A DNA stretch of 64,000 nucleotides, taken from contig NC_072791.1 of the NCBI RefSeq assembly GCF_028583425.1, forward strand, positions 196,578,311 through 196,642,310, written 5' to 3'. The notes under the pieces were generated by a model. That model saw only the letters and a program-made list of their open reading frames with translations. It was not told the origin of the DNA and made no database searches. Below, piece by piece: positions 44,522-57,117 of this stretch (its first letter is position 1; every line of letters starts with the position of its first letter). The DNA is from Eublepharis macularius. Taxonomy: Eukaryota > Chordata > Lepidosauria > Squamata > Eublepharidae. The position numbers and the translations under genes are program-made.

Positions 44522-44762
44522 ACTAGACAGCCAGCATGGTGTAGTAGTGTCTGACTAGCATCTGGGAGACTCGGGTTTGAATCCACACTCTGCCATGAAC
44601 GTTTGCTAGGTGACCTTGGAACATTCACTCTGACTCAACCTACTCTACCTCATGAGGTTGTTGTCGTGAGGATAAAATGGAAGAGGAGAGAATGATGCTA
44701 TGAGCCATTTTGGGTCCCTACTGGAGAGAAAAGCGGGGTCTACATATCTCAATAAATAAAAT
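44522..44762 (+). mobile_element. tRNA-derived SINE (type 1)
   Basis: gccagcatggtgtagtagtg, B box gggtttgaatcc, ctctgccatgaacgtttgct, 'gaggttgttgtcgtgaggat', hairpin gccattttgggtccctactg, gagaaaagcggggtctaca, tail aataaataaaa. Full-length. Confidence 0.88.
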
Positions 44763-45344
44763 TAGCTTTTCGGTCATTGGTAGTGAGTGACAGGGAAATA
44801 ACTGACCACCAATGAGCACTAACTGCTCACCACTTGAGAACAGTCAGCAACTGTATGGAGCAATTAATATATAATTCCTTGCTCAGTTGGGATATTTGTA
44901 TTATATGGCTTACATGAGAGAACAAAGGACAGCATAGCTCTAAAGTCATAACATTACTTTTTGAAAAAGGGAAAAGGGAAATGGGAAAAGGGAAATGGTT
45001 TTAGCCAGTTCCTCCTCCCAGATCCTCACATTGTGTGCAGTGCAATTGCTAGGGGCACACTGAACCCCAGGGACAATATTTTGGGGAGCGGGGGGCCATG
45101 TGGAGAAGGGAGAGACAGGAAAGTTCCATTTGGCAAGCAGAGTTCTGCTCACTGTTCATTGGATACAAACCAATCAAACCAATCAAGAAGCATCCAACCA
45201 GTTCCAAGAGTCTTCTGGAATCAACAGAGTATATTTCTGTGGTTTCACAGAAGGATGGACTAAAACGCTCTGAATAAACAATAAAATGAAATAGGTTTTA
45301 ACAAGATGTCAGCAAACCAACAAAAGCAGATTACCACCAACTGA
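44763..45344. other. No feature recognised
   Basis: Contains a near-duplicate gggaaaagggaaatgg pair at 44970-45000. Nothing else recognised. Confidence 0.35.
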
Positions 45345-45588
45345 CCTCAAGTCCCGTATAAGTTCTTATGAACAGAATTAGTCCTTCAGGTAACCTGAAC
45401 CCAGGCTTTGAATTGGGCCCAGAAGCAAAACAGGACTCCAGTATAGCTGACTAGCATAGGGCTGATATGTTCATCCCATTCCAGGGATGAAATCCCAGGG
45501 GATTTCAGTTAGGATCCTAACAGCCACATTTTGAACCAACTTAACCTTCTGGATTTTCTTCAGAGCACTCACAATGCTGGAATAAATG
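45345..45588 (-). mobile_element. L2-type LINE fragment
   Basis: caggtaacctgaacccaggc, tttgaattgggcccagaagc, gggctgatatgttcatccca, ccacattttgaaccaactta: the reversed L2 ORF end/3' region (compare 59740-59800, 'cttgaacctggtccagaatt'). Confidence 0.65.
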
Positions 45589-45660
45589 TTGTTAGTCTTT
45601 AAGGTGCTACTGGGCTCCTAATTAATTTTGCTACCACCAGCTAGCACAGCTACCCACTCA
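45589..45660 (+). mobile_element. Single PLE terminal arm
   Basis: gttgttagtctttaaggtgc, tactgggctcc, ttttgctaccaccagctagc, acagctacc match the outer right arm of family A. The ribozyme part is missing. Confidence 0.6.
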
Positions 45661-46794
45661 CCCCCACTGTACGAGTTATTCCATAATATTGTTTCACTTC
45701 ATAGTTACCTTAGTCAAATCAACCCAGAGATGTATCAGCTCTGCCAGGGAAGTTGTTGATTTTGGTCATGGAAGTGCTCAGTACTTCTATGCCAGTCCAA
45801 GTGCAGGGAGCCAGAGTGCCACTGCAAAGTTCATTCTGTTTCCTCAAGCCAGAGAATCTAGTGAGATTGAAAGAATCGTTTTAATGAAATTATTTCTGAG
45901 GGGATAAAGTTGCTACAAACTGATGTTATCATACCAGTTTTGAAGCATGACAAATATTTTGTTTAAATATGCCCCCATGTGGTGATTGCTGGCATTTAAC
46001 ACTGAAAAGGTCTCACCTTGAGGGGAAGGATACTAGCTCTGACCACAAGTTGCTATGTTTAGATAATAATTTTACCACACGGAACTGGCATGATAAATTC
46101 ACCTCTTGGTTACTTTACCAGAAGGTGAGAATCTCCCTCCCCCCTTTTTGGCAGGCCTTAGAAGTTAATACTGTTAATGCTTTCTTCTGTCCTGATTTCA
46201 GTAAATTATACAGTATTCATATTAAGATTAATACTGCTTTATTGTCAAGATTCAGCAGATGTTAATGTTCGATCCTGTGGGCCCATTGGCCTGAAAGATG
46301 GGGAATAAGATAGAAATCATAACCAAGCATTCATCTATCTAACACATCTGTGATTTCAGTGACTTCTTTAAAACAAACAAACAAAATAGAGTTGCTGCCG
46401 TGCAAGAAACCTAGAACTCTTTCAGCTTCTCGAGGGTTTTCACTGGATTTATTATTTTTGTTCTTGCAAGATTCTCCATGCTTAAAATGTTGCTGAGTAA
46501 ACACAGTGTGTGAGCAGCCTAATTTTTGGCTCTCTGCTTTCTGTTGGCATTGAAGCGCTGAGCACCCTCCATGACCAAAGACAATAACTCCCCTGACAAC
46601 GCTGTCACATTGCTTGGTTGCTTCTGCTGAGTTCACTGTGAAGTGAAACAGTACTACAGATGTAGTCTTGGCAAATCAGAAAATACACTTCTGAGCACGG
46701 AAAGCAAAATCTGTAGTAGAAAATAAAGGAGGAGGACCAGTTTCAGGCACTTTTCTGAGCAAACTGGTTGCCAACGTGATAAATGTACACACAA
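45661..46794. other. No feature recognised
   Basis: Overlapping open frames near 45969-46265 and 46331-46636 resemble nothing known. Confidence 0.35.
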
Positions 46795-49005
46795 AGCTAA
46801 ATTAACAAAAATTCAGATTCAGAACTTGGGTTTAGAATTCAAAATTTAGAAAATCTGGAATTTCCGAATATCAGGAACTCCATCAGGAATACCCATTTTC
46901 CACTTTAAAAAACACAAAAAGGCAGACCACTTGTTACAGGCTTCCTTTAATCCTCTGACCCTTTCTGTGCCTATGCCAACAGTACCAGCTACGATGGCCA
47001 AGCAGCTGTGCTAAGCTTTAGGAAATTACTGCAATCTGGGCATTAACCCTGAACAGTGCAAATGCCGCCAGGGCAGCATGGGCATGACATCATGGATAGC
47101 TGGGCAGCACTGGCAGGTAGCCAGGCAGTGTCGGGTAAGTGAGAACTGTTTCCCTAATTGGGGGGGGTGTCTCCTTGCCCCTCTGCTCCCTGCTTTCCAG
47201 GGCCTCTGGCTAATCCTGCTGCCCTCAAAATAAGGAAGTTGCATGGCCTCACAGTGCCCACTATAGTCACCCACTGCAGCGCTCCGTACTGAATCTTCAA
47301 ATAGCTGAACATGCTTCCAATGGAGAGGTGGGCCCAAGTCATGCCGGTGCTTTAGTGCCTTCCTGCATGCATGTGTTCAGCCAAACAAACATCTGCAGTA
47401 CAATAGTAAAAATGCTTCAAGATTATTAACCTTGGGAGCTCCAGAGTTTCCCCAGCCTCTGTCCAATAGGGCCACTGACCTGTCACTAATGGTTGGGGTG
47501 ACTGGACGGCCAAGTGCAGTTGGAAGGGCAGGGGCAACTTCTGATCCATGCGCTTCTGCAACATTGCCCACCTGAAGCCTGTCATTCTTCTCCTCCCCCA
47601 CCTCCGATGTGTGTGTACTGGAAGAGGAGTTTCTCCCAACCACAATGCTGATTTGCACAGGGGCATTTCTCTGGAAATGGATGGTGGAAGCAAAACCTTC
47701 CTTGAGGATAACTGCTAAGCTCTCATCTGAATTGATACTGGTGGGGCTCCATGGGATAGATTTGGAAGGGAATGTCTCGTGCTTCTTGTAAATCTCCCCA
47801 CCCCAATCACAAAAGTGCCAGCACAATTATTGCCCAAGCTGCCAGTGTCAATCTCAATGCTGATTCCATCCTTGTCCTTCTCTTTTGCATCAGCTCTTTA
47901 GGTAAAAAGTGCCCCTTTCTTTGCTCCCTTCTTATATTCCTGGAGCTGGCTGCCTTGTAGACAGGTGACACTGGAATATGCTTAAGGTTTATTCTCACCT
48001 GCTCCACCCTGAACCAGCAGCATCTTTGCCATCTCCTTGGCAGAAACACACACCCTGCCTGTTGCCGTTTTGCAGTACCAGTGCTGAACAAGGCAGCTGG
48101 CCGACAGATTTGGGGTTGAGCGGGGACTCAACAAGAGCTCTCAATGCTCTTCCTCCTCTCCCTCTCATTCGCCTCTTAGTAGAGGGTGCTGCAGTGGCTA
48201 CAGGCAGTAGACCTGCAGCCTTCCCCATATATCAACATCCTCTCTACCACACCCATGTTTTATACTGCCGGAAGACTTTCCTATCTAGATCTGTCTAACA
48301 AACCATATTCCTGATGTACCCTCAAAGGGAAGTAAATTTAATATAAAATATCCCTATTCAGCCACAATCTACTTAATCTGTTTTATTCCTAACATAAACT
48401 AAGTGGTAGAGAGGAAATCACATTGTAGGTTGAAGTGCAAAGAAGAGGGCATAAAGAAGTCTGCTTCATTATGCAGAGCACTAATCAAGGTAATGGTCAG
48501 AGGACAGAAGAGGAATTATGTAAGCAGCTATGCCTCCCTTTCTGTACTTGGAAAGGAGCAATGTGAAAGTACTTTCTGGTGTCTGTGTCTGCTTCAGGAT
48601 TTCATACATTCAGATAGGCATCACTCACAGGCTTTGCTCTCATCCCATTTCCCACCCTCCCTTGGCAAGACCAATCAGAGGACACTGAGCTCCCTGCCCC
48701 ACCCACCCTTGGTGCCAAGCTCTTGGGGAAGGTTTCAGTTTCATGTCTGAAGAAGCAGGCCAAGCTGTCTGACGAATAGATTTTACTTTCCTCCTTTTGC
48801 AAGCAGCCCAGCCTACTTCCATCGGAGCCAATAGGACTCCAAATATCCGGAATTAGCCCCAATATCCGTAACTAAAAATTTTGGATTCGGAATTATTTGT
48901 AATTATGAATATAGCATTATTCGGTGTGTCCGAATATAATTTGTATTCTAAATATAGCATTATTCAGTGTGTCCGAATATTTCTGAATTTGAATTGTACA
49001 TCCCT
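46795..49005. mobile_element. Probable large hAT-like element, 2.2 kb
   Basis: The right end reads gaattgtacatcccta, the reverse of a tagggatgtacaattc terminus like other hATs here. Subterminal regions at both sides repeat ATTCGG/CGAAT/GGAAT words (46805-46880 and 48836-48985), including two near copies of tatagcattattc..gtgtgtccgaat. The left end (about gataaatgtacac) is poorly preserved and I found no clean 8-bp duplication. Frames of up to 149 codons inside match nothing I recognise. Confidence 0.5.
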
Positions 49006-49502
49006 AATGTTAAAAGAATAAGGGTGCAGATCAGCCAAAACTGTTGTCATCCATGACTGAACTGATATCCATGATATCCATCGCCCATAACAATAGCCTA
49101 CAAACTCTTTTATGGGAATAAAATTGTTCCTTCTTTATTTGATTCTCTCAGAGGCTGAGGCTAGGACAGATCTCCATTTTATACTTTGCCTCCCTTCAGA
49201 ATATTTATCATATTCACTTGCTTTGATCAGTCACTACAGAGGGAATTTATTCTCATGTTGCTTGTGTAATCAGCTAGCTTTGAATTTTGAGTTTCATACA
49301 AAATCAAATAGCTTCTTTGAGAACTGCCACAACAAGGCAAATGAATGCAAGTCTCATAAATAAATACTAGTCAATAGTTCAACAATCTAGTATATTTAGA
49401 ACAGAATCACGCTCAGTTGGTTTAAAAATAAAGTGAGGAAGGGGGCAGACATTTATTAGGCTTAGATTTATATAGCATTCTGCTACATACTTTCTGAATC
49501 AA

Positions 49503-50705
49503 AACCCTTTGAGTTGAGTGACACCTGGAGTGGCTTAGGAATCGGTCCTGGGACCTGTTCTATTCAACATTTTTATAAATGATTTGGATGAAGGAATAGA
49601 GGGAATGCTTATTAAATTTGCAGATGATACTCAATTGGGAGGGTAGCAAATATGGTAGAAGATAGAGTCAGGATACAGGATGAGCTTGACTGGCTGGAAA
49701 ACTGGGCTGAAACAAATAAAATTAATTTCACCAGAGATAAATGCAAAGTTCTGCATTTAAGTAGGAAAAAATCAAATGCAAAATTATAGGATGGGGGAGG
49801 TTTGTCTTGGCAGTAGTATGTGTGAAAAGGATCTAGGGCTCTTGGTAGATCATACACTGAACATGAGTCAGCAGTGTGATGTAGTAGATAAGAAGGCAAA
49901 TGCAATTTTGGGCTGTATCAACAGAAGCATAGTGTCCAGATCATGATAAGTTATGGTATCACTCACTCTGGTTAGATCTCACCTAAGAGTATTGTATTCA
50001 GTTTTGGGCACCACAATTTAAGAAGACTATAGACAACCTGGAACATGTCCAGAGGAAGGCAATGAAGATAGTGAGGGGTCTGGAGACCAAGTCCTATGAG
50101 GAAAGATTGAAGAAGCTTGGTATGTTTAGCCTGGAGGTGGAGCCAACTGAGAGGTGATATGATAACTATCTTCAAGTACTCGAAGGACTGTCATATAGAG
50201 GATGGTGTGGAGTTGTTTTCTAGAAGGTCCAGAAGGTTGGACCAGAACCAACAGGTTGAAATTAAATCAAAAGAGTTTTCAACTAAACATTAGGAAGAAC
50301 TTCCTGACAGTTACAGTGGTCCCTTCCTCGGGATGTGGTGGGTTCTCTTTCTCTGGAGGTTTTGAAGCAGAGACTAGATGGCCATCTGACAGCAATGCTG
50401 ATTCTGTGAACCTAGACAGATCATGAGAGGGAGGGCAGGAAGGGTTACATCAGTGCTTCGTTCTTGTGGCCCCTTCTTACATGCCCAGGGTAATGCCGAT
50501 CACCATCTTGGGGTCAGGTAGCAATTTTCCTCAGGCCAGTTTGGCTAGTGATCTTGACAGTGTTTTCCTGTCTTATGGGCATGGAGCAGGATCACTCGGT
50601 GTGTGGAGGGGAGGTAGTTGTGAATTTCCTGCATTGTGCACAGGGTTGGACTAGATGACCCTGGAGGTCCCTTCCAACCCAATGATTCTATGATTCTGAT
50701 TCTAT
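49503..50705 (+). mobile_element. CR1 LINE, 5'-truncated, 1.2 kb
   Basis: Plus-strand CR1: the segment encoding [24 protein letters not shown] (the [F/A]ADD reverse transcriptase motif) at about 49565-49640, then the C-terminal ORF2 region (cctatgaggaaagattgaag; aggaagaacttcctgaca), a 3' UTR with tggactagatgaccctggag, and the terminal tgattctatgattct. The frame is broken in several places. Confidence 0.9.
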
Positions 50706-50954
50706 TATTGCTATTCACTCAGCAAAGGCAGTACCAATGGAATGCCCAAGACCGTTCCCACACAGTAATGAAGGTCTTGCTTTCTGTGGTAAGGGTGTAC
50801 ATTGTGGAAGTCCCAAGCTGAAAATATACATGAAAATCACTGTTTCAGGTTATTGCCATGATTTTCTGATATGGTTAGACAAATATAGGATTCTTAGCAT
50901 TATGAAAAACACACATACACCTGAAAAATCTGTGTAGTTTTTCATGTTCCAGGC

Positions 50955-51427
50955 TTACTATCAGCAGCATCAGGCATCTTGTTTTCCTATGATCCTCTAA
51001 ATTACCTAGGAAGAGCCTAGCGGAGAGGCATATCTGGCTCCTCCTTTCCTCCCTCCTTTGTGGGGGCAGAGCCCTTTCCTCCTCTGTAAGTAGGATGGTT
51101 GGGAGCACTTTGATCAGGGGACCCATAAAATTTGACCCATTGGTCCAATTTGCTTGAAACTTTGTGAGGGGGCTCTTTATTGGACAGGCAGCCCTAGCAA
51201 CTCGGCAAGTTTGGTGTAATTTCATTTAAAAACAGCCACTCTAGCCCCCATGAAATAGTCCCTCCATGGGAACCAGAATAATTCTGGAACCCCCCCCCCA
51301 AAAAAAACCTGTACCTTCATCCCAAAACAGTACTGTGGGTCCCAAATACCATTGAATACCAGTATTTATGCCCTTCCCAAATTCTGAATCTGAAAAATAG
51401 CCTCTTTTTTTTCAAGTGCACAACCAT
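50955..51427 (-). mobile_element. hAT fragment (same family as 32434-33741)
   Basis: Ends at the right with tttttttcaagtgcacaac, cata, the reverse of the tagaaatgtgcacttg terminus. Internal order (tttgggacccac; agtttcaagcaaattggacc; gggtcaaattttatggg) follows the left arm of 32434-33741. No left terminus. Confidence 0.65.
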
Positions 51428-53189
51428 AGAGGGTAGGACTCAGGAATGCCAGGCAAGGGGGATGCAGACACTGGGGAACACATAACTGACCATTCACAAA
51501 AGGTGTTCCTGACAGCTTTCCAATAGTTCACCCATATATCAATCAAGGGGCATGAGTTTGGGTCCTACTAAGGAGAATAACAGCAAGAAGGCAAAGCTGA
51601 CCTTCAAGAGGGCAACAAGGTGAGTAGCGGCAAAACAGAAGGAGGCTGTACTAGAACCCACAATTCACGAGCTGTCTTCTGGCCACACAGGAACAAAAAC
51701 TCACATAGGACATTCAGATTTCCTCAGCTGCCATGGCATCAAACCAGCCATGCCTACCAAGGTTGGTAGGACAACAGAGAAAGGACGAGTGCAGTGGAGA
51801 TGCACAGGTATCGCATATCCAAAGATGCTTGTTCTACCCCCATATGTGGCTAGAAAGCCCAAAAAGGAGTCCTAGGCATAAGCAAGAATTTTGCTCCACT
51901 GAACATAATCACTGGGGATGGACCACTCATGCTGACTGGCTGCCCCACAAGACCATCATTTTGGTCAGCAATCCCATCCACTATCTCCCCCTTCAGTTCA
52001 GGAGGACCATTACCACCCGCAGCTCCTATTCATCCCAGCAACCTTGGCACTCCATCCCTGCCTATTCCCACTCCATCATGCAGACTACATGGCTTATCGG
52101 ATGCCATCAGTGATCTGAGGGAGTATGTAGAATATTTCTATCCAGCAACTCCTGTGTAATGATTTGGAAGGAGGTTTGTGACATTGGGTTAAAGCAATGA
52201 CTATATGATAAAAAGAATACAAATGCAATAGAACAGTGAATCCAGAAGGACTAAAACTAATTAAAAGCAGCAACAGTGTAAAAAAAATAGTCTAATAGTC
52301 TAAAATAGTAATAGTCTAAAAACCATAAAAACTCATAAACATTCTTGCATATTAGTACATATTCTGGCAAATGAGAATGTAAACACTGCAATACAAGTGG
52401 GTGAAAAAAGAATATCCTTTATGGCATGCATAGACCTCAGTTTCATGAGCAAACTCTAGGCAGAGTCCAAGCAAAGTTCCTACTTTGTTCAGACTATAGT
52501 CTGACCTCTCCAGACCTTCATTTTTATCTTTACAGCACAGACCATCAGCCAAAAGGATGGCTTTAAATGACTCCTGAAGATGAGCATTGATTTAGTGCTG
52601 ATGAATTCCCATTTATTTTCTATCCTGATTTATTAGCACTATTCAAGAGAGCTTTGTTTACCTCATTCAGAACTGTTAAAATGGGGGGGGAAGCACTCCA
52701 GAGTGCTTCAGGTCTTGATTTTACTTCGATGATGTTTGTTAACCTTTGTGCCGATGTAGAACAAGAGCTATAATTGAAAAAAAAAACCAACAAAGTGAGC
52801 AGTAGCTTGCAAAGTTTCATTTTAAGAAAAAAGATAATAGTGTCACCGAATATTCACTGTATAGATATAATATTCTCCAAGAGGCATTCAGCCAGTACAG
52901 ATACAAAAATCATCCATCCGTAGTTCCTTTTCTTGTTCTAAGGAGGAAAAACACTTAATCAACTTGAGCTCCAGTCGAGTTCTTGTTCACGGATAACGAG
53001 TTGCGCATAACCATGGGTGGGCCCAGTTATGGGCAGACATTTAATCTGTATCAAAAGGTATATCCAGTCTCATCAGTGAAGACCAGACAGCATTGCAATG
53101 CAGACAGGATGCATATCTTAGATGTGTGTTTGCATCAGTGTGAGCAGGCGTCTGCTTCTGCTCATATATTTTGATCAGGATATTTGCAT
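51428..53189. other. Unassigned; coding-like stretch at 51730-52160
   Basis: Two overlapping open frames (51733-52113, 126 codons; 51929-52159, 76 codons) lie in DNA that is richer in GC than its surroundings. The second begins MLTGCPTRPSFWSAIPSTI and ends in EYVEYFYPATPV. I do not recognise either. It could be a retrocopy or an unfamiliar mobile element. The remainder (52160-53189) is AT-rich and unrecognised. Confidence 0.3.
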
Positions 53190-53372
53190 CCTGTGATATT
53201 GTCAGATCTTGGAAGTTAAGCAGGGTCAGTCCTGGTTAGTAATTGGATGGAAGGCCGTCAAGAAAGGCTAGGGCTGCTTCACAGAGAGAGGAAATGGTAA
53301 ACCACCTCTGAACATCTCTTGCCCTAAAAACCCTATGGAGTTGCTGTAAGTTGGCTGCAGATAGACAGCAAA
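53190..53372 (+). mobile_element. 5S rRNA-derived SINE
   Basis: ttgtcagatcttggaagtta, agcagggtcagtcctggtta, gtaattggatggaaggccgt: the 5S-like head including the cctggttagtaattggatgg block. Body ggaaatggtaaaccacctct, gaacatctcttgccctaaaa, tatggagttgctgtaagttg, ending in an A9 tail. Close to full-length. Confidence 0.88.
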
Positions 53373-53737
53373 AAAAAAATGCAAATAGAATAAAATATGG
53401 ACTAGGGCTCTCCAGGCTAAAGCTTTAGTGATGGTGAGTTTCCTTATGTTCCATCACATGAGAGGGATAAGAATTTGAGGTGGGATCTAGCACACCCAAC
53501 ATTATTACGGTTTAAAGAATGTTTTTCACATTCCCCTTGTTGAAACTGAAGCAGAGAAAAATTTGGATTGAAGCTTTATTTTTTTTCACATAGCAGAATG
53601 TAACTGAAAACAATTGTTAGAAAATGTAGAATGTGCAAACACCCACATACATTTGCAGTTCATATTAAGAATTCATCTATAAATGATGGTACACTTGCAG
53701 TCCTAAATTTGAAGTCCATTGACTTAGGGTCAGATTA
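53373..53737. other. No feature recognised
   Basis: 53698-53730 (gcagtcctaaatttgaagtc, cattgactta) may be a remnant of the short palindromic repeat family. Confidence 0.3.
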
Positions 53738-53745
53738 GACATGAC

Positions 53746-54142
53746 CAGGCCTGGTGCCACCATTGAGGCGGTGAGGTGGGGGCCACGGGGCCAGAGGGGG
53801 CGCCGGCGGGGGTGCCAGGGGGGGAGGTGTGCACCACAGAGCTAGCGTACCTGGCCTGTGCCGCCGCTGCTGCCGGCCAACCCCACGCCGCCGCTGCTGC
53901 CACACTTCCCCAAGCGGGCACAGCAGCCACTGGCCAGGGACGGCAGGCGGCCAGGGCAGCGTGCGGAGCATGGGCAGCCTTCTCACGCCGCCCCAGCCAC
54001 CCGCCTGCCAATGGCCCAGGCTTTACTGCGTGATGACATCATCGTGTGATGATGTCATCACACAGTCTGGGGGTATGTGCGCGCTGTGCGTACACGCACA
54101 GGAGGGTTGCTGCAGGCGCCAGAAAGCCTGGCACCGGCAGTG
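53746..54142. mobile_element. hAT non-autonomous element, GC/CpG-rich, 397 bp
   Basis: Ends caggcctggtgcca and tggcaccggcagtg (11 of 14 complementary), with an exact 8-bp target-site duplication gacatgac (53738-53745 and 54143-54150). Strongly GC- and CpG-rich in an AT-rich neighbourhood, with runs of gccgccgctgctgcc. An internal palindrome at about 54030-54062 holds tgatgacatcatc and gatgatgtcatca. Open frames on both strands are composition artefacts. Confidence 0.88.
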
Positions 54143-54150
54143 GACATGAC

Positions 54151-56224
54151 AGCATCCACGGGTCCAACCATTATAAAGATATTTGGAAATGCTACAAGGC
54201 CTCCATCCTGAACAGGTCCAGAGCACAGTAGGGAGAGGTGCTTTTATCCCATGCCTTTTCATGTGCCAATACAGCCAAAGGGGTTACTGTAATTTAAACA
54301 CCATTAGATGGCTTTTAAATAGCCATGGCACCCACAGGTGGAACTCATGGATGCCTTTAGAAGTGTGTAAATCTGGTTAGGATTTCACTGTCACTGGTCC
54401 TAACCAGAATTTTCTCTAGGCCAGGCTGCTACAAGAAGCCAAATTATCTTTCACAGAACTGAGCTGGGTCTCTTAACATACATCTGGTAATCCTAAAGCC
54501 AAGTTAATAATCAAGTAAGAAAGAAACATATAAACAGTCCAATTAGGCATGCCAACAGCTTACCCCTGCCCCTCTTACGTGCCCACTGATGCTGATGGTG
54601 GTGATGAGAGAAAAAGAGCAGGAAATGGTGTCTGACCCCAGAATCTAAGTTGTGATTTTCACCATAGTGATTTAGGGTGGGGGTTCTAGAGTGCCAACCA
54701 GAAGTGACATCACTTCTGGGGCCGGATGCCCTAAAATTTACTGGGGGTTACAGGCTCAGGCTCAGGCTTGGCAATCCTAGGTCCAACCCAACATGGTATC
54801 TGTATTCCAGCTTTTGTCAAAGTAGCATGGGAAGACACTGTGGGGCTTCCCCAACACTTGTGGTTAAATGTGAATAGAACAAAATGTATGAATTCACCCA
54901 TACAGTCTCTCTTCTAAATATACAAATTAGCTCTTCACTTGGGCTGACAAGGAACAGCTGCTGTGGCTCTGACCAAAATGAATTAGCTATGGAAAACCAC
55001 AAGGTCTCGGCCAATGAAAGATATCTGAAGTAAAATAAATAATTTTAAAGGAAACCTTGAAGAAAGTCAAGAAAACATGTTTCCCCAAAGTGATCAAAAA
55101 GAGAAGGCAAAATAGTAAATATTCATATTTCAACAAGAAAGAAAGAAAGGAAGAAAGATCCTACCACTGTTCAGCTTACCCACCTGGAGCTTTTCATTCA
55201 AGGGGTTAGAACTAGGAAGGATTTTGTTAAATTAAGACGGTGATAGAACTGATAAGATCCTGGAAGCAAGACATTCTTTTATTCTTCAGAAACTGATATT
55301 TTCTTCTTTCATAAAAAAAGGCTTACTTTGCAGTACAAAAAAGTTCTTTCATTTTCAAATCTGTTTCTATAATTTCTTCCCAGAGGGTGCATAAGCCAGG
55401 AGCCTTATCTGGCATACACTCTATTCTTGCCTGATAGTTACTAGTCTTTCCCTGCGGATAATACTCCATTGTCATTCTAAAAGAAAAACCTGGGGCTTAA
55501 ACATAAATTAAAATATAGTTTTCAATTGTCCATAGACAAAGGATAACAAATATAGGCTTCCGGGATTGTAAGAGGAGATCTGTACACAAACAAAACTCTG
55601 CATTGAAGGGAAAGACACAAATAATGCAGCCTTATTGTTTTTCCCTCTGGATCCATCCATTGGTAGGAGACCCGTCAAAAGATAGATACACCACCTCATT
55701 ACTGAATTCATGAGAACTTTTGAAAAGAGATGTTCAGGTTACTTTTATCCCAGGCAATTTTCCAAAACAACAATCCACAGTCATTTAATTTCAACAAAGT
55801 TAAACTGTTATCTTTAACCTGCATTAAAGATAGGGTAGAGTATGGCTATAGAAAATGAAAGACCCAAATCATCTGGATTGCCGTGTCAAATATAAGGCAC
55901 TATGAAGATAAAATTAAGCTCCTTACAGTGAAAGTCTAAGCAGAGCCCGGTGATGGTGTGTTCAATGTCCCATTAATTTTACATTTACCTGAAAGGAAGA
56001 CTAGTCATTTTCCCATATGTGCTGTCAAGAGTGGGGCATATTAAATTTGCATACAATTATGTACAGTAATTTTTTTTAAACTTAGGGTTTAACCTTTTCT
56101 TAAGGAGGATTGCCTTACATTCAGGACCATCTTCCTTCCAGGTAAATATAGTAATTGCAGAGTGGAATATATGCTTCAATCTCTCCCTCTCATATCAATG
56201 AGACTTTCATGTTTAATTTTGATT
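54151..56224. other. Mostly unrecognised
   Basis: 54655-54780 (ggttctagagtgccaaccag, aagtgacatcacttctgggg, ggcttggcaatcct) looks like a MITE with gttggca-type ends. A (gaaa)-rich stretch lies at 55135-55160. The rest is AT-rich without recognised features. Confidence 0.35.
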
Positions 56225-57117
56225 CTTTTCTTTATTTTAAAAAATTTATATCCCGCCTTTCTGCCAAAATAGGACCACCAAGGTGACTAATGATTAAAAG
56301 CAAAACATTATAAAATACATCTTAAAATCAGTTAAACCATCAATAAATATATATTAAAACACCAGAGTTAAAACATAGGGCAGTTAAGGAGAAGTCACTG
56401 AATGAAACAAAAAAAATCTTCACCCACCAGTGGAAGACAGTGATGGAACACTCTGGAGAGGGAATTCTACAGTTTTGATGCCATGACTGAGAAGGCTCTC
56501 TCTTGGGTTGCCACTAGACATGGGAACCAGTGGTTTGTGGTTCGGTGCCGCCAATGAACCCCAACTAACAAACCGAAACGAACATTTCCCACTGACAAAC
56601 CAGTTCAAGGTTTGTGGTTCGTGGGTGTCAGAACGGCCCCTGTTGGACTTAGAGAGCCCATATTCCAAGGGAGTGTTTAGCAGGCTCTCCTCCAGCCAGC
56701 ACCCAAGTTTAGTCAAAATTGCAATAGGGATTTTGGAGTTATACCCTCTCCAATCCAAGGCCCCCAGGAAACTCCCATTCGATACAATTAGAGCCACCAA
56801 TTAACATTGGCCCAGTGTACAAGGGGTTGGCCATCAGAACTGCTTATCAGGGTTTGCAGGGATGAGATTGGAGTGCCCATGACTACAGAACATCCCCTTC
56901 CCCCTCCCTCCCCCTGGGTGTCTTCTCCCATGTAACCAATTGTAACCTATTTGCAGCTCCTTGGTTGGAAGGAAGACCTGCCGATCAAGGTAAGCTGGGC
57001 TTCGATTTGGGTTTCCAGGGCGACAGAAGGAGTGCAGAGGAGTTAGCCGTGTTAGTCTGTACTAGCAAAATCAAAAAGAGTCCAGTAGCACCTTTAAGAC
57101 TAACCAATTTTATTGTA

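Noticed and set aside
47352-47826. 113- and 149-codon minus-strand open frames
   Set aside because: They overlap in different frames inside the probable 2.2-kb hAT-like element and resemble nothing I know.
53730-54149. Ala/Pro-rich open frames on both strands, up to 106 codons
   Set aside because: Coincide exactly with the GC-rich hAT at 53746-54142; low stop density is a composition effect.
57011-57024. Reading the PLE start at the first codon of the longer open frame (58245)
   Set aside because: The first codons lie in the flanking hAT sequence and target duplication, so the PLE itself begins at about 58237.
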